The translations under genes and the position numbers were made by a program. The notes beneath the pieces were generated by a model, which was given only the letters and a program-made list of their open reading frames with translations, was not told the DNA's origin and did no database searches. DNA of 64,000 nucleotides from an uncultured Bacteroidota bacterium (lineage in GTDB: Bacteria; Bacteroidota; Bacteroidia; Chitinophagales; Chitinophagaceae): contig CAIJXT010000029.1 of NCBI GenBank assembly GCA_903824665.1, positions 27,574 to 91,573 of the forward strand. Direction: 5' to 3'. Shown in pieces: positions 18,700 through 27,021 of the stretch. Each line of letters begins with the position of its first letter. Within the stretch, counting starts at the first letter, position 1.

Positions 18700-19950
18700 A
18701 TGACAGATACTTTTCTACAATCCTTTTTGAGAACAGGCCTATTTGATATTGGTGACAGTGATGAACGATTAAAATGGCTTAAGCAGGCAATTGAAGCGTT
18801 ACAAAAGAAATTGAGTGAAGATTATTCACTAATTCCTGCTTATACTTTGATATCACTTGACCCAGATGTCTCCGACCAAGAACCTGTTTTAATCGACACG
18901 GAAGAAATAGTCACAATGTATTGGCAAGCATTGAGAGGTAAATACCCGGATATGCCACGGAATATACATAGAGGCGTTATTCTAAATGCTCTATACGCTG
19001 TCGGAGCCGCAGATGCGATTGCCGCAAGAATCATCTATTTAACTGGTACAAACTTTTACCCCTTTGCCAGACTGGGCCGAGAAGCTGAGTTGGTCTCAAA
19101 TATGTTCTCGGAATTGGCAAACATCGCAGAGAATAATGCTGTTGAACAATGGTCTTATTTGAGTGAAGAACCGAACCTTAAATTGTCACCCTTAAAAATA
19201 ACGGGACTTGCATTTGGCAAGGCTACTTTTGATGAGCCGACATTAAAAGCTGAACTTCAACGCGCTACGAATACCATACAGCCAGCACACAATCTGCATG
19301 CCTGGAGCGAACACTTCGGGACTAATGGGGCCGCAGCTATATCAAAAGTGATAAATTCTGCATTCGAGAGTTTTTCAAATTCTGTTTCTCCTTCAATAAT
19401 TGAAGCTCCGCTCAATAAATATTTTACTGATTTCAAAAAAAGCTTGGATGCAAATTTAAAAATCGCCATCTCTTCGTTAAACGCTGTTGAGCAACGTAGC
19501 AAGCTCCTTTGGTGGAAGGAGACGCTGTATTCCTCGTCTTTGAAGAAAAGTTACCGACAAATAGATAGCAGTTTACGGCCAATGATTATGTGTAGCGATC
19601 TAAATGACTTGTTACCTGAGATAACTCCCATCAGTGTCGATTATTTACTGAAGGATACTTTGTATCTACTTAACGAAAAACAAGATGAGCAATTGACTTT
19701 TTTGCAATTCTTTAGTGCAATCGACAACAAGGAGAAAAAGGAAATAATAAAAGAGTATTTCGTTGAACTTGCCGAACAGGATGGAAGGATAACGATGACC
19801 AATTTTGTTAATTTGTTTGCTCACGAGCGAGTTACCGTAGAAGATTTAAAGGAAAAAACAGGAATCGATAAATCAGCATCAACCACGCTGGGAAATATTG
19901 CCGTTTCCATGTTGCATGATTTATTAGTTAACCGTCTAATTTCAGAATAA
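18700..19950 (+). CDS. GASH-like all-helical protein of a GTPase-centred conflict system
   Basis: 416 residues, no signal peptide or membrane span, predicted by eye to be almost entirely alpha-helical. Notable segments are ALRGKYPDMPRNIHRGVILN, DAIAARIIYLTGTNFYPFAR, a central RSKLLWWKETLYSSSLKKSY, and a C-terminal part (LTFLQFFSAIDNKEKKEIIK; STTLGNIAVSMLHDLLVNRL). The LLWWKE-LYS-SYR pattern and the gene order fit the GTPase-associated system helical (GASH) family as I remember it. Its role in the family is undetermined; a regulatory or adaptor role is inferred. It is the first gene of a four-gene operon and its stop lies one base before the ATG of the next gene. The operon is AT-richer than the flanking backbone. 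Confidence 0.78.
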   Translation: MTDTFLQSFLRTGLFDIGDSDERLKWLKQAIEALQKKLSEDYSLIPAYTLISLDPDVSDQEPVLIDTEEIVTMYWQALRGKYPDMPRNIHRGVILNALYAVGAADAIAARIIYLTGTNFYPFARLGREAELVSNMFSELANIAENNAVEQWSYLSEEPNLKLSPLKITGLAFGKATFDEPTLKAELQRATNTIQPAHNLHAWSEHFGTNGAAAISKVINSAFESFSNSVSPSIIEAPLNKYFTDFKKSLDANLKIAISSLNAVEQRSKLLWWKETLYSSSLKKSYRQIDSSLRPMIMCSDLNDLLPEITPISVDYLLKDTLYLLNEKQDEQLTFLQFFSAIDNKEKKEIIKEYFVELAEQDGRITMTNFVNLFAHERVTVEDLKEKTGIDKSASTTLGNIAVSMLHDLLVNRLISE

Positions 19951-19951
19951 T

Positions 19952-20923
19952 ATGTCCGGCAAATGTTCTCATTCCGGCTGTCCAGACCCGGATAATATTG
20001 GTTGTAATGTTGAAGGACATTTACGGCTAACCGATTGTCGTTACTATAATAAAAGCGATGGAGACCAGAAGAGTTCTGACGATGCTTCCGGTGATTTATT
20101 ACGTATCTCTTGGACCGGCAACTCATTGGGATTAATGGATCTAAACTTCTTAACCGCCTGCTCCAGGCCGATACTCATCGGGATTACAGGCGTTGCAAGT
20201 GCCGGTAAAACTTCTTTTCTTGCGTCGCTCTATTGTTTATTGAGGAGTGGACGACGTATTGGTGAATATAGCTTTTCCGGCTCATTAACGCTCTACGGAT
20301 GGGAGGACATTGCTTGGTTCTTAAGTTGGAAAGACAACAGCAACATTCAGTTCCCGCCACACACAACGAACAATTCTGGTCGCGTACCTGGATTATTGCA
20401 TCTTGCCTTAAGAAACCAACAAAATGAGAAAATTGATATTATACTTACTGATGCTCCCGGTGAGTGGTTCGATCATTGGCGCAACAATACTCAGAGTGAA
20501 AATGCGAAAGGTGCCAGATGGATACATGAACATTGTGATGCCTTTTTATTGTTCGCTGATTGCGAGATGATGGCAGGAGCTAAAAGAGGATATGCAAAAA
20601 TGCAACTCAATACGGTGTCAGATAGAATTGCAGAAAATATCGGCAACCGCCCTCTCGCACTTATTTGGTCGAAATCGGACATTGTTGTTAACAGTTCTAC
20701 TAAAGAACAAATCCTTACCCACATTGGTGAAAACCAATTCGAGCATTTCCAAGAATTTGAGACCAGCGTTCACGAGGGTGATGATGGAAGGTTTCATCAG
20801 GGAATCTGTAATGCAATACAATGGGCAATGGAAAAAGTAATAAATAACGAGAATATCTTAGCTAGTTCTGAAACTGTGATCTCAAATGACATGTTTCTTT
20901 CAAAAAGGCAGATAAATGAATAA
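19952..20923 (+). CDS. DO-GTPase2-like P-loop GTPase with N-terminal Cys cluster
   Basis: 323 residues. Residues 1-30 carry Cys5, Cys10, Cys18 and Cys29 plus His7 and His23, a likely small zinc-binding knob. The GTPase domain follows: G1 P-loop GVASAGKT (80-87), G3 DAPGEW (167-172) and a G4-like SKSD (240-243) after LALIW. The order, spacing and the DAPG form of switch II point to a TRAFAC-clade GTPase of the double-GTPase 2 type. Family knowledge places it in three- or four-gene conflict systems with a partner GTPase, probably working as a paired GTP switch that gates the effector. It overlaps the start of the next GTPase gene by eight bases. No membrane segment. Specific nucleotide and partner binding are inferred. 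Confidence 0.85.
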   Translation: MSGKCSHSGCPDPDNIGCNVEGHLRLTDCRYYNKSDGDQKSSDDASGDLLRISWTGNSLGLMDLNFLTACSRPILIGITGVASAGKTSFLASLYCLLRSGRRIGEYSFSGSLTLYGWEDIAWFLSWKDNSNIQFPPHTTNNSGRVPGLLHLALRNQQNEKIDIILTDAPGEWFDHWRNNTQSENAKGARWIHEHCDAFLLFADCEMMAGAKRGYAKMQLNTVSDRIAENIGNRPLALIWSKSDIVVNSSTKEQILTHIGENQFEHFQEFETSVHEGDDGRFHQGICNAIQWAMEKVINNENILASSETVISNDMFLSKRQINE

Positions 20924-21758
20924 TAATATCTTGGTAATTGGTGGCCCGAACGCGGGTAAGACCCATTTTGGTGGCCAGCTTTATGGACGGTTGAACAGCC
21001 GTAAGTTCAGTTATCGCATAGACCCTAACAATCGACCTGCAGACCTCACCATCTTCGAAGACGTGATCAACAAGTTGTCGGAAGGGATAAGAGCCGGTCA
21101 TACTGAGGCCTCTGCGAACAGGAGTATAGAACTCAAAATTGATGATGAAAAAGGCAACAAGATTACATTGGCTTTTCCGGACTATGCAGGAGAACAAGTA
21201 AAGGAAATCGTTTCAACAAGGAAACTAAATGCCCTTTGGCAGAATTACATAAAGAGCAGTACCACTTGGATAATGTTTGTCAGATTGGATGAAATCAGCG
21301 AACTGGAAGACATTGTCAATCGAGGTATTCCTGCGCCGGAGGAAATAGTTCGAAGAAATGCACAACCTCCCCCCGTAAAGATTTCGGATGCAGCCCAATT
21401 TGTCGAACTGCTGCAAATTTTGCTATACGTAAAGGGAATTTCAACACTCCATAAAACAAATCTGCCAAAACTTTGTGTACTGCTCTCTTGCTGGGATACG
21501 CTTGGTGTTGATGATGGGACGATTCCAGAGAAACTACTTGAAGAGCGCGTACCACTTTTGCATGATTTTGTGAAAAACAACTGGGCCTCAGAGAGTTTTT
21601 CCATATTGGGACTTTCCTCAACTGAAAGAACATTGAGCGATGAACCAGATGAAGAATATATTGACAAGACGCCAATAAGCTTTGGCTATTTCGTTATGCC
21701 GAGTGGTATAGAGGAAAGAGACCTAACGTTATTAATTTCGAATTTCATTGGAAAATAA
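20916..21758 (+). CDS. DO-GTPase1-like P-loop GTPase
   Basis: 280 residues beginning almost directly with the P-loop: GGPNAGKTH at 9-17. Switch II reads DYAGE (89-93) after the hydrophobic strand ITLAFP. The guanine-specificity motif appears as SCWD (191-194, after KLCVLL), a divergent NKxD. This matches the double-GTPase 1 family that accompanies the previous gene. Both starting and ending overlaps (8 bases upstream, 11 bases downstream) indicate translational coupling, as expected for subunits of one complex. The C-terminal strand YIDKTPISFGYFVMPSG is close to the end, with no extra domain. Cytosolic. Confidence 0.85.
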   Translation: MNNNILVIGGPNAGKTHFGGQLYGRLNSRKFSYRIDPNNRPADLTIFEDVINKLSEGIRAGHTEASANRSIELKIDDEKGNKITLAFPDYAGEQVKEIVSTRKLNALWQNYIKSSTTWIMFVRLDEISELEDIVNRGIPAPEEIVRRNAQPPPVKISDAAQFVELLQILLYVKGISTLHKTNLPKLCVLLSCWDTLGVDDGTIPEKLLEERVPLLHDFVKNNWASESFSILGLSSTERTLSDEPDEEYIDKTPISFGYFVMPSGIEERDLTLLISNFIGK

Positions 21759-24700
21759 AAGTATAGTTGTCCATCAAGCATATTACGGAGAGGTTAATCG
21801 CTCGCATTCATGTATTAATTCTACCATTGCATCTGATAAGGATTTAAACTCCTTTTTGCTAACCTTTACCGACAGACCTGGAGCTATACCCCCAGGTGTG
21901 CAACTGGCACCATATTTATCTGGTGCTCCCTATTCTAACTTCTACATTTTTACGAAGACCATTCCTGATGCGCGGGCATCAAGGTCTGGAATGGTCTTTA
22001 CTCATGCCTTAATAATAGATTTTGGCACCATAACTCTAGTCAATAATCTCGAGCCGTTTTTCTCGCTCTTCGTAAATGAAGTACCTCATGATAAAGAGAA
22101 CCTTGAAGCGCTTAAGATATCATATAGCCCTATTGCAGATCCGATAAGCAGTCTTAGCCCCAATTACGTTATTGAAAGCCTTGCTGCATTATTAAACGGG
22201 GAATCGCCCATTTTATTTTCTGGTACTTTTGACACATTTAAAGTAGTTCTACAGGCCATTTGGATCGTACCTATACAGGCATTTAGAAATGGAATACGAT
22301 TTAGAACAAGTTTCACTCCGTCAGACATTGAGAGCATTTCCAATTTAACTATTGTAAATATCCAGCAGCCATTTATCCCAAAGTGGTCGGGAAAGAAGAT
22401 AATTCTATCAGAAGTAACCCGCGGTGACCATATTATTACTGACCAGGAAGCTTACATGCTTCATTCTAATGGTGACAGCCCCTTTGCCAAATTTCTGGTT
22501 GGACTACAGTTAGATGCCGTTAACCTTCAAAATATACGGTTTGCCAGTGAAATTTATGACACTTATAAGGCTTTGGATTCCATTTCGGACGGCGATAAAG
22601 TAAGACAGGCAATACGGATTATTTCAAAGATTTCACCATCCCAAAGTAACGGTATACACATAAAGGAGCAATTTATTTCAAAACTCATTGGGCTATATGA
22701 ATCTGGTGTAGATACAAATCTCAAAGCGCTTAGGAATGTCACTTGGTCAGCGTTTGAAAATGGTAGTGAGAGAATGGCTTTACTAATTAGTAAGGTAATT
22801 GAATTAGGTGACGATAATATTACAGAATCGAATACAGATGTATCTGATACCCTCATTTTATCGATATGTGAAGAACCCTATAATTGGTGGCATCAGGCTG
22901 TTCAACTTGCTTTCAAAAAGGTAATTGGCAAGTCAATTCAACCTTATTTACCCGTAATATGGAGTGTGATTATTAAGTCTGAAAATTCGTTAAAAACTAT
23001 GCTGTCTTTAGTTCCGGATACCGCCAGAAATGGTGAGGAAATGAGAATGAGCATACCAAAACGAATAAGTACACAAATAGGCTCTGATTTGTATGATAAG
23101 CTACTACATTTTGTCGCGAGAAAGAAATGGTACATGTTTTATGCAGATTTAAATCTTTTACGTTTAAGTAAAATAGATACTTTGCTTGCACAGATTAGTG
23201 TCGAAAAGCATTCAACGATAGACCCCGCAAGCGGGGTAAAATATGTCGCGGATCAAATCGAAGATGGCGAACTTATTGGAATGACAATATCGAATTGCCA
23301 AAAAGAACTAATACACTTGTCTGTTGATAGAATATCGAGAACAACCTCTTTATTAAAGAGTATTGAAGTGCAGAATAGTTGTTGGTTGGAGATATGGGCG
23401 TCAATTCTTGACGAAGTAAAGAACATAAGTTATGGAATTGCAGGCGAAGAAAAGCGCCTGGTGTACTTAGTACTTGACCAAATCGTACAAGGCAAACAAA
23501 TTCCTGACACGATTATCAAATATATTAGTGTATCTGAATTTGCAAATATTTGCGAATATCCACAAAGGGTGACTATTTGGAAGCGGCTCCCTTCCCTGTA
23601 CGTTGGGAGCTTCAAGGCTAAAACTTTGGAAGATGTACTTAGATCTTTTTTAAAAGGACAAATAAATACTGATGATATCGAACAAGATCTTGTGCAGGAA
23701 CTTACCTCAGATAAATTTGTGTCGAAGTTCTTAGCAACTAACAGAAATAATTTATCCCTGGTTGTTCAACTATTTGACTCTTTCAGTGGATTGAAGGACG
23801 AGTATCTCTCTGAATATATTAAAAACTATCGAAGTAATTTATCCAATGAAGAAGCCGAAAATCTGGGGGAAATGGTTAGCCGTCGGCAATATAGAGCAGC
23901 TGCCACAAGCATTTATAATAAGTCAACCCATAACTCGTCCTTCAAAGGCGCATTGAAATTCTGTGGCGATTTAGTAAAATACGACTGGTGGGGTTCTTTC
24001 TTTGGAAGCCGAGATACTGCACATTCGTATCCATCAAGCAGGGAGCAGACAACAAAATCCGGAATACTTCCTGTAACTGTTGTGCTTACCGCTATCAAAG
24101 AGGAATATATGGCTGTGAGAGAGCACCTTACTGATATAAGGGAGCATAACGAGCGGGATACTATTTATGAAGTTGGGGTGTTTATTGCAAATGGAAAAGA
24201 GAGAACTATTGTATTCATTCGAGAATGTGGTGCCAGAAATACAACGTCTGCACAGGAAACGGAGAGGGCAATTCGTAGTTTTCAACCAAGGATAATATTG
24301 TTTGTTGGCATAGCCGGTTCAAGAAAACCAAATGATTTCAGAGTGGGGGATGTGATTTTTCCTGAAAAAGTTTATTCCTATGAAGGCGGGAAGGCCACAG
24401 AAACGTCATTTAAATCCAGACCTGATGCAGTCGCGCCATCTTTTAAATTGCTTGAAAAGGCAAAAAGTGTTAGACTGAAAGATGAATGGAAGGAGGTGAT
24501 TAATGGAAAATATCCGGATTCAGTCAAAGCAGATATTGGGATCATTGCATCTGGCGAACAGCTAATAGAACATCACAGTTCTGAGATTGGCAGAATATTA
24601 GCAGATCATTATAATGATACTTCGGCAGTAGAAATGGAAGGGTATGGATTTTTGAAAGCGGCTCTAAGGCAAGGTGGACCATCTAATTCTGTACTTGCAG

Positions 24701-24858
24701 GAGTCGTAAGAGGAATATCTGATATTCTTGAATCTTCCGATAATCACAATAATATTAGCGGGCAAGATCAAAATCGCCGGCCTGATGACGCAAAAGTGCT
24801 GGCATCAAAGACTGCTGCTGCATTTGCTTTTTGTCTTATTGACAGAGTCTTACAATAA
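21748..24858 (+). CDS. GAP1-like protein with C-terminal nucleoside phosphorylase/nucleosidase effector domain
   Basis: 1036 residues, starting at a TTG codon inside the end of the preceding GTPase gene; no ATG occurs in frame before residue ~85, after conserved sequence. The N terminus (VVHQAYYGEVNRSHSCINST, then LAPYLSGAPYSNFYIFTKTI and GMVFTHALIIDF) matches the GAP1 N-terminal domain type linked to these GTPases. A long helical middle region (~250-765) has no catalytic motif. Residues ~773-1033 form a PNP/UDP-phosphorylase fold. The key residues of MTA/SAH nucleosidases are kept: IKEE in the first strand, AVEMEG (Glu962-Met-Glu964) and GISD (Asp992). The domain should therefore cleave an adenine or other purine nucleoside or nucleotide. 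PNP-fold effectors of antiphage systems degrade ATP; by analogy this domain may be the toxic effector released by the GTPases. That role is inferred. Confidence 0.85.
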   Translation: MENKSIVVHQAYYGEVNRSHSCINSTIASDKDLNSFLLTFTDRPGAIPPGVQLAPYLSGAPYSNFYIFTKTIPDARASRSGMVFTHALIIDFGTITLVNNLEPFFSLFVNEVPHDKENLEALKISYSPIADPISSLSPNYVIESLAALLNGESPILFSGTFDTFKVVLQAIWIVPIQAFRNGIRFRTSFTPSDIESISNLTIVNIQQPFIPKWSGKKIILSEVTRGDHIITDQEAYMLHSNGDSPFAKFLVGLQLDAVNLQNIRFASEIYDTYKALDSISDGDKVRQAIRIISKISPSQSNGIHIKEQFISKLIGLYESGVDTNLKALRNVTWSAFENGSERMALLISKVIELGDDNITESNTDVSDTLILSICEEPYNWWHQAVQLAFKKVIGKSIQPYLPVIWSVIIKSENSLKTMLSLVPDTARNGEEMRMSIPKRISTQIGSDLYDKLLHFVARKKWYMFYADLNLLRLSKIDTLLAQISVEKHSTIDPASGVKYVADQIEDGELIGMTISNCQKELIHLSVDRISRTTSLLKSIEVQNSCWLEIWASILDEVKNISYGIAGEEKRLVYLVLDQIVQGKQIPDTIIKYISVSEFANICEYPQRVTIWKRLPSLYVGSFKAKTLEDVLRSFLKGQINTDDIEQDLVQELTSDKFVSKFLATNRNNLSLVVQLFDSFSGLKDEYLSEYIKNYRSNLSNEEAENLGEMVSRRQYRAAATSIYNKSTHNSSFKGALKFCGDLVKYDWWGSFFGSRDTAHSYPSSREQTTKSGILPVTVVLTAIKEEYMAVREHLTDIREHNERDTIYEVGVFIANGKERTIVFIRECGARNTTSAQETERAIRSFQPRIILFVGIAGSRKPNDFRVGDVIFPEKVYSYEGGKATETSFKSRPDAVAPSFKLLEKAKSVRLKDEWKEVINGKYPDSVKADIGIIASGEQLIEHHSSEIGRILADHYNDTSAVEMEGYGFLKAALRQGGPSNSVLAGVVRGISDILESSDNHNNISGQDQNRRPDDAKVLASKTAAAFAFCLIDRVLQ

Positions 24859-25360
24859 GAGTCTTTTATTTAATTTCAGGACTTAATTGGATTGAGCACG
24901 AATTTCGACCACTATACAAACTGAATTATTTCAACCAAAGGTCAATATTTACACCTCAAAGAACGTAATGTGTGTAGAGGAGGGCTCTTATAACCGAGCA
25001 CCCCCAGGATCGACGTAATGGCCCTTCTTTCTCTCGATTTCAAGACCGATAATCCGAAGAGCGCAAAGGGCTTGCGAGCAAGGCGGATGTTCGGTTTGAG
25101 CCACGAATCACTTCATACCTAATACACTTGAAGAAACTTAATGTAACTGCCGGGAAACATTACTAACCGGCCTCGATGGCGGAATTAGTTGACGAGCATG
25201 TCCGCAAACTATCGTGCGACTATTTACTTTCAACGCTTTCAATCGTCTCGGTCCTATATGCTCAGTTGGGATGAGCACCAACTATGTCCTATCTACAAGT
25301 CCGTTGACAGTGCGGCCTTGAAGCAACTTTATGGCGAGTTTTAGGGCGACTTGTATAAAA
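24859..25360. other. Intergenic region between the GTPase operon and the tRNA
   Basis: About 500 bases. I translated parts on both strands and found no persuasive frame; stops are frequent and nothing resembles a transposase or integrase. It contains short palindromic bits (GCTCAGTTGGGATGAGC at about 25260) but no clear terminator directly after the operon. It may be decayed mobile DNA at the edge of the operon island, but I cannot support a specific identity. Confidence 0.45.
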
Positions 25361-25389
25361 CAAAAAAGACCTTGATCGCTCAAAGTCTT
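25361..25389 (-). terminator. Rho-independent terminator of the tRNA
   Basis: Read on the minus strand, a 10-bp stem (AAGACTTTGA paired with TCAAGGTCTT, one G-T pair, loop GCGA) is followed by a run of T. It lies 14 bases past the 3' end of the tRNA, in its direction of transcription. Confidence 0.85.
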
Positions 25390-25402
25390 GTCTGTATTGA
25401 AG

Positions 25403-25476
25403 TGGGCCCACCAGGACTTGAACCTGGGACCACCTGATTATGAGTCAGGTGCTCTAACCAACTGAGCTATAGGCCC
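25403..25476 (-). tRNA. tRNA with anticodon CAT (Met or Ile2)
   Basis: On the minus strand the sequence folds into a complete cloverleaf of 74 nt. The acceptor arm is GGGCCTA/TGGGCCC with discriminator A; the D arm is GCTCAGTTGGTTAGAGC; the anticodon stem is CCTGA/TCAGG around the loop CTCATAA, giving anticodon CAT; the T arm is CCAGG-TTCAAGT-CCTGG. CCA is not encoded. CAT with this loop serves either elongator methionine or, after lysidine modification, isoleucine for AUA; I cannot separate these by eye. A clear terminator follows. Confidence 0.95.
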
Positions 25477-25564
25477 CTTGATATACTTGCGTACATCAAA
25501 AATGGATTGCAAATGTAGGATATTTACCCAAAAAGCAGAAATTTTTTCTCGCTATTTTTGAGGG

Positions 25565-26206
25565 ATGATAACGGGTATCAAACATATTATCTTCGACCTG
25601 GGTGGGGTGCTGCTGAATATAGACTACATGCTGACGGAAAAGGCGTTTGTAGACGCAGGTGTAAAACACTTTGCACAACTGTACTCCCAAATGCAGCAGA
25701 GTGACATCTTTGACCGCTGGGAAACGGGCCGCATGACGCGGCAGGAGTTTATAAGCACGATGCAGCAGGCGGCAGACACGCCACTGACGGAGGCACAAGT
25801 GCTGCACGCGTGGAACGCGATGCTGCTGGACTTCCCGATACGGCGGCTGCAGATACTGCAACAACTGCGCCTGCACTACGACCTGCTGCTGCTGAGCAAT
25901 ACGAATGAGATACATGAGGAGGTGTTTAATAATACGCTGATGCAGGCGCATGGGTTCCCCAACATAGGTGTGTTCTTTGACCGGGTGTATATGTCGCACA
26001 GGGTGGGGCTGCGCAAGCCTATGCCGGAGATCTTTGAGCGGGTGCTGGAGGAAAACGGGCTGAAGGCGGCACAAACACTGTTTATAGACGATAGTCCGCA
26101 GCATATAGCGGCGGCGAGCGCGCTGGGCATACAGACGATATACCTGGAAAAGGGTATGACGATAGAAAAAGATGTGTTCAGACCCAAAACACCCACCGAC
26201 CAATGA
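25565..26206 (+). CDS. HAD-superfamily hydrolase (HAD-IA, YihX-like)
   Basis: 213 residues. Motif I is IIFDLGGVLLN (nucleophile Asp11), with Gly in place of the usual second Asp, as is common for the FDLGGV subgroup of HAD phosphatases. Motif II is LLLLSN; motif III lysine appears in GLRKPMPEIF; motif IV is FIDDSPQHIAAA. The cap lies between motifs I and II. Such enzymes remove phosphate from small metabolites, for example sugar phosphates; substrate unknown. Its stop overlaps the start of the next gene by four bases, so the two are probably co-translated. Cytosolic. Confidence 0.92.
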   Translation: MITGIKHIIFDLGGVLLNIDYMLTEKAFVDAGVKHFAQLYSQMQQSDIFDRWETGRMTRQEFISTMQQAADTPLTEAQVLHAWNAMLLDFPIRRLQILQQLRLHYDLLLLSNTNEIHEEVFNNTLMQAHGFPNIGVFFDRVYMSHRVGLRKPMPEIFERVLEENGLKAAQTLFIDDSPQHIAAASALGIQTIYLEKGMTIEKDVFRPKTPTDQ

Positions 26207-27009
26207 GGCTGCTGCGCAAGATACTGTTGTGGACAGGTGGCATAGCGCTGGCGCTGTATGTGGCGGTGTGCGCTTTCTTCTACTCCAAGCAGCAGGAGAT
26301 CCTGTTTGTGCCGCAGAAGCTGAAGGCAGATTATGCGTTCAGCTTCCCCGACCGGTTTGCAGAACATAATATCACCACTGCCGATGGCACGGTGCTGTCG
26401 GGGCTGCTGTTTAGGGCAGATAGTGCACGGGGGCTGATCTTTTACCTGCATGGCAATGCCGGTGCACTGCATACGTGGGGCGAGATAGCGGGTGTGTACA
26501 CTGCGCTGGGGTATGATCTGTATATGCTGGACTACCGGGGGTATGGTAAGAGCGGGGGCAGCATAGCGAGTGAGGCACAACTGTATAGCGATGTGCAGGC
26601 TGCCTACGATGATCTGAAAAAACTATACCCGGAAAACAAAATAGTGGTGCTGGGCTACTCGATAGGTACCGGGCCGGCGGCGATGCTGGCGGCAAACAAC
26701 CACCCGCGGCTGCTGGTGCTGCAGGCACCCTACTACAGCATGACGGATATGATGGAACATACCTACTCATTCCTGCCGCGGTTTCTGCTGAAATACCCGC
26801 TGAAAACAGGTGAGCATGCTGCAAAAGCGAATGCGCCGGTGGTGGTGTTTCATGGCACGGCAGACAGGGTGATCTATTACGGATCGGCAGAGAAGCTAAG
26901 GGCAAACTTCAGGCAGGGCGATACGCTGATAACGCTGCATGGGCTGGGCCACAACGGATTTACCAAGAACAATGACTACCTGACGGCATTGCCGTATGTG
27001 TTGCAATAG
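26203..27009 (+). CDS. Membrane-anchored alpha/beta hydrolase
   Basis: 268 residues. Residues 8-28 (LLWTGGIALALYVAVCAFFY) form one membrane span or uncleaved signal anchor. The hydrolase core follows: oxyanion-hole motif YLHGNAG (81-87), nucleophile elbow GYSIGTG with Ser153, Asp221 in HGTADRV and His250 in LGHNGF, a complete catalytic triad. The overall form matches the ABHD13/YfhR-like group of serine hydrolases. It starts inside the last codons of the HAD gene. Substrate is unknown; an ester or peptide is likely. The active domain probably faces the periplasm. Confidence 0.92.
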   Translation: MRLLRKILLWTGGIALALYVAVCAFFYSKQQEILFVPQKLKADYAFSFPDRFAEHNITTADGTVLSGLLFRADSARGLIFYLHGNAGALHTWGEIAGVYTALGYDLYMLDYRGYGKSGGSIASEAQLYSDVQAAYDDLKKLYPENKIVVLGYSIGTGPAAMLAANNHPRLLVLQAPYYSMTDMMEHTYSFLPRFLLKYPLKTGEHAAKANAPVVVFHGTADRVIYYGSAEKLRANFRQGDTLITLHGLGHNGFTKNNDYLTALPYVLQ

Positions 27010-27021
27010 GCTGCGGGCGTG

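Noticed and set aside
24859..25360. Transposase remnant between the GTPase operon and the tRNA
   Set aside because: I looked for DDE or HUH motifs on both strands and found none; stops are frequent.
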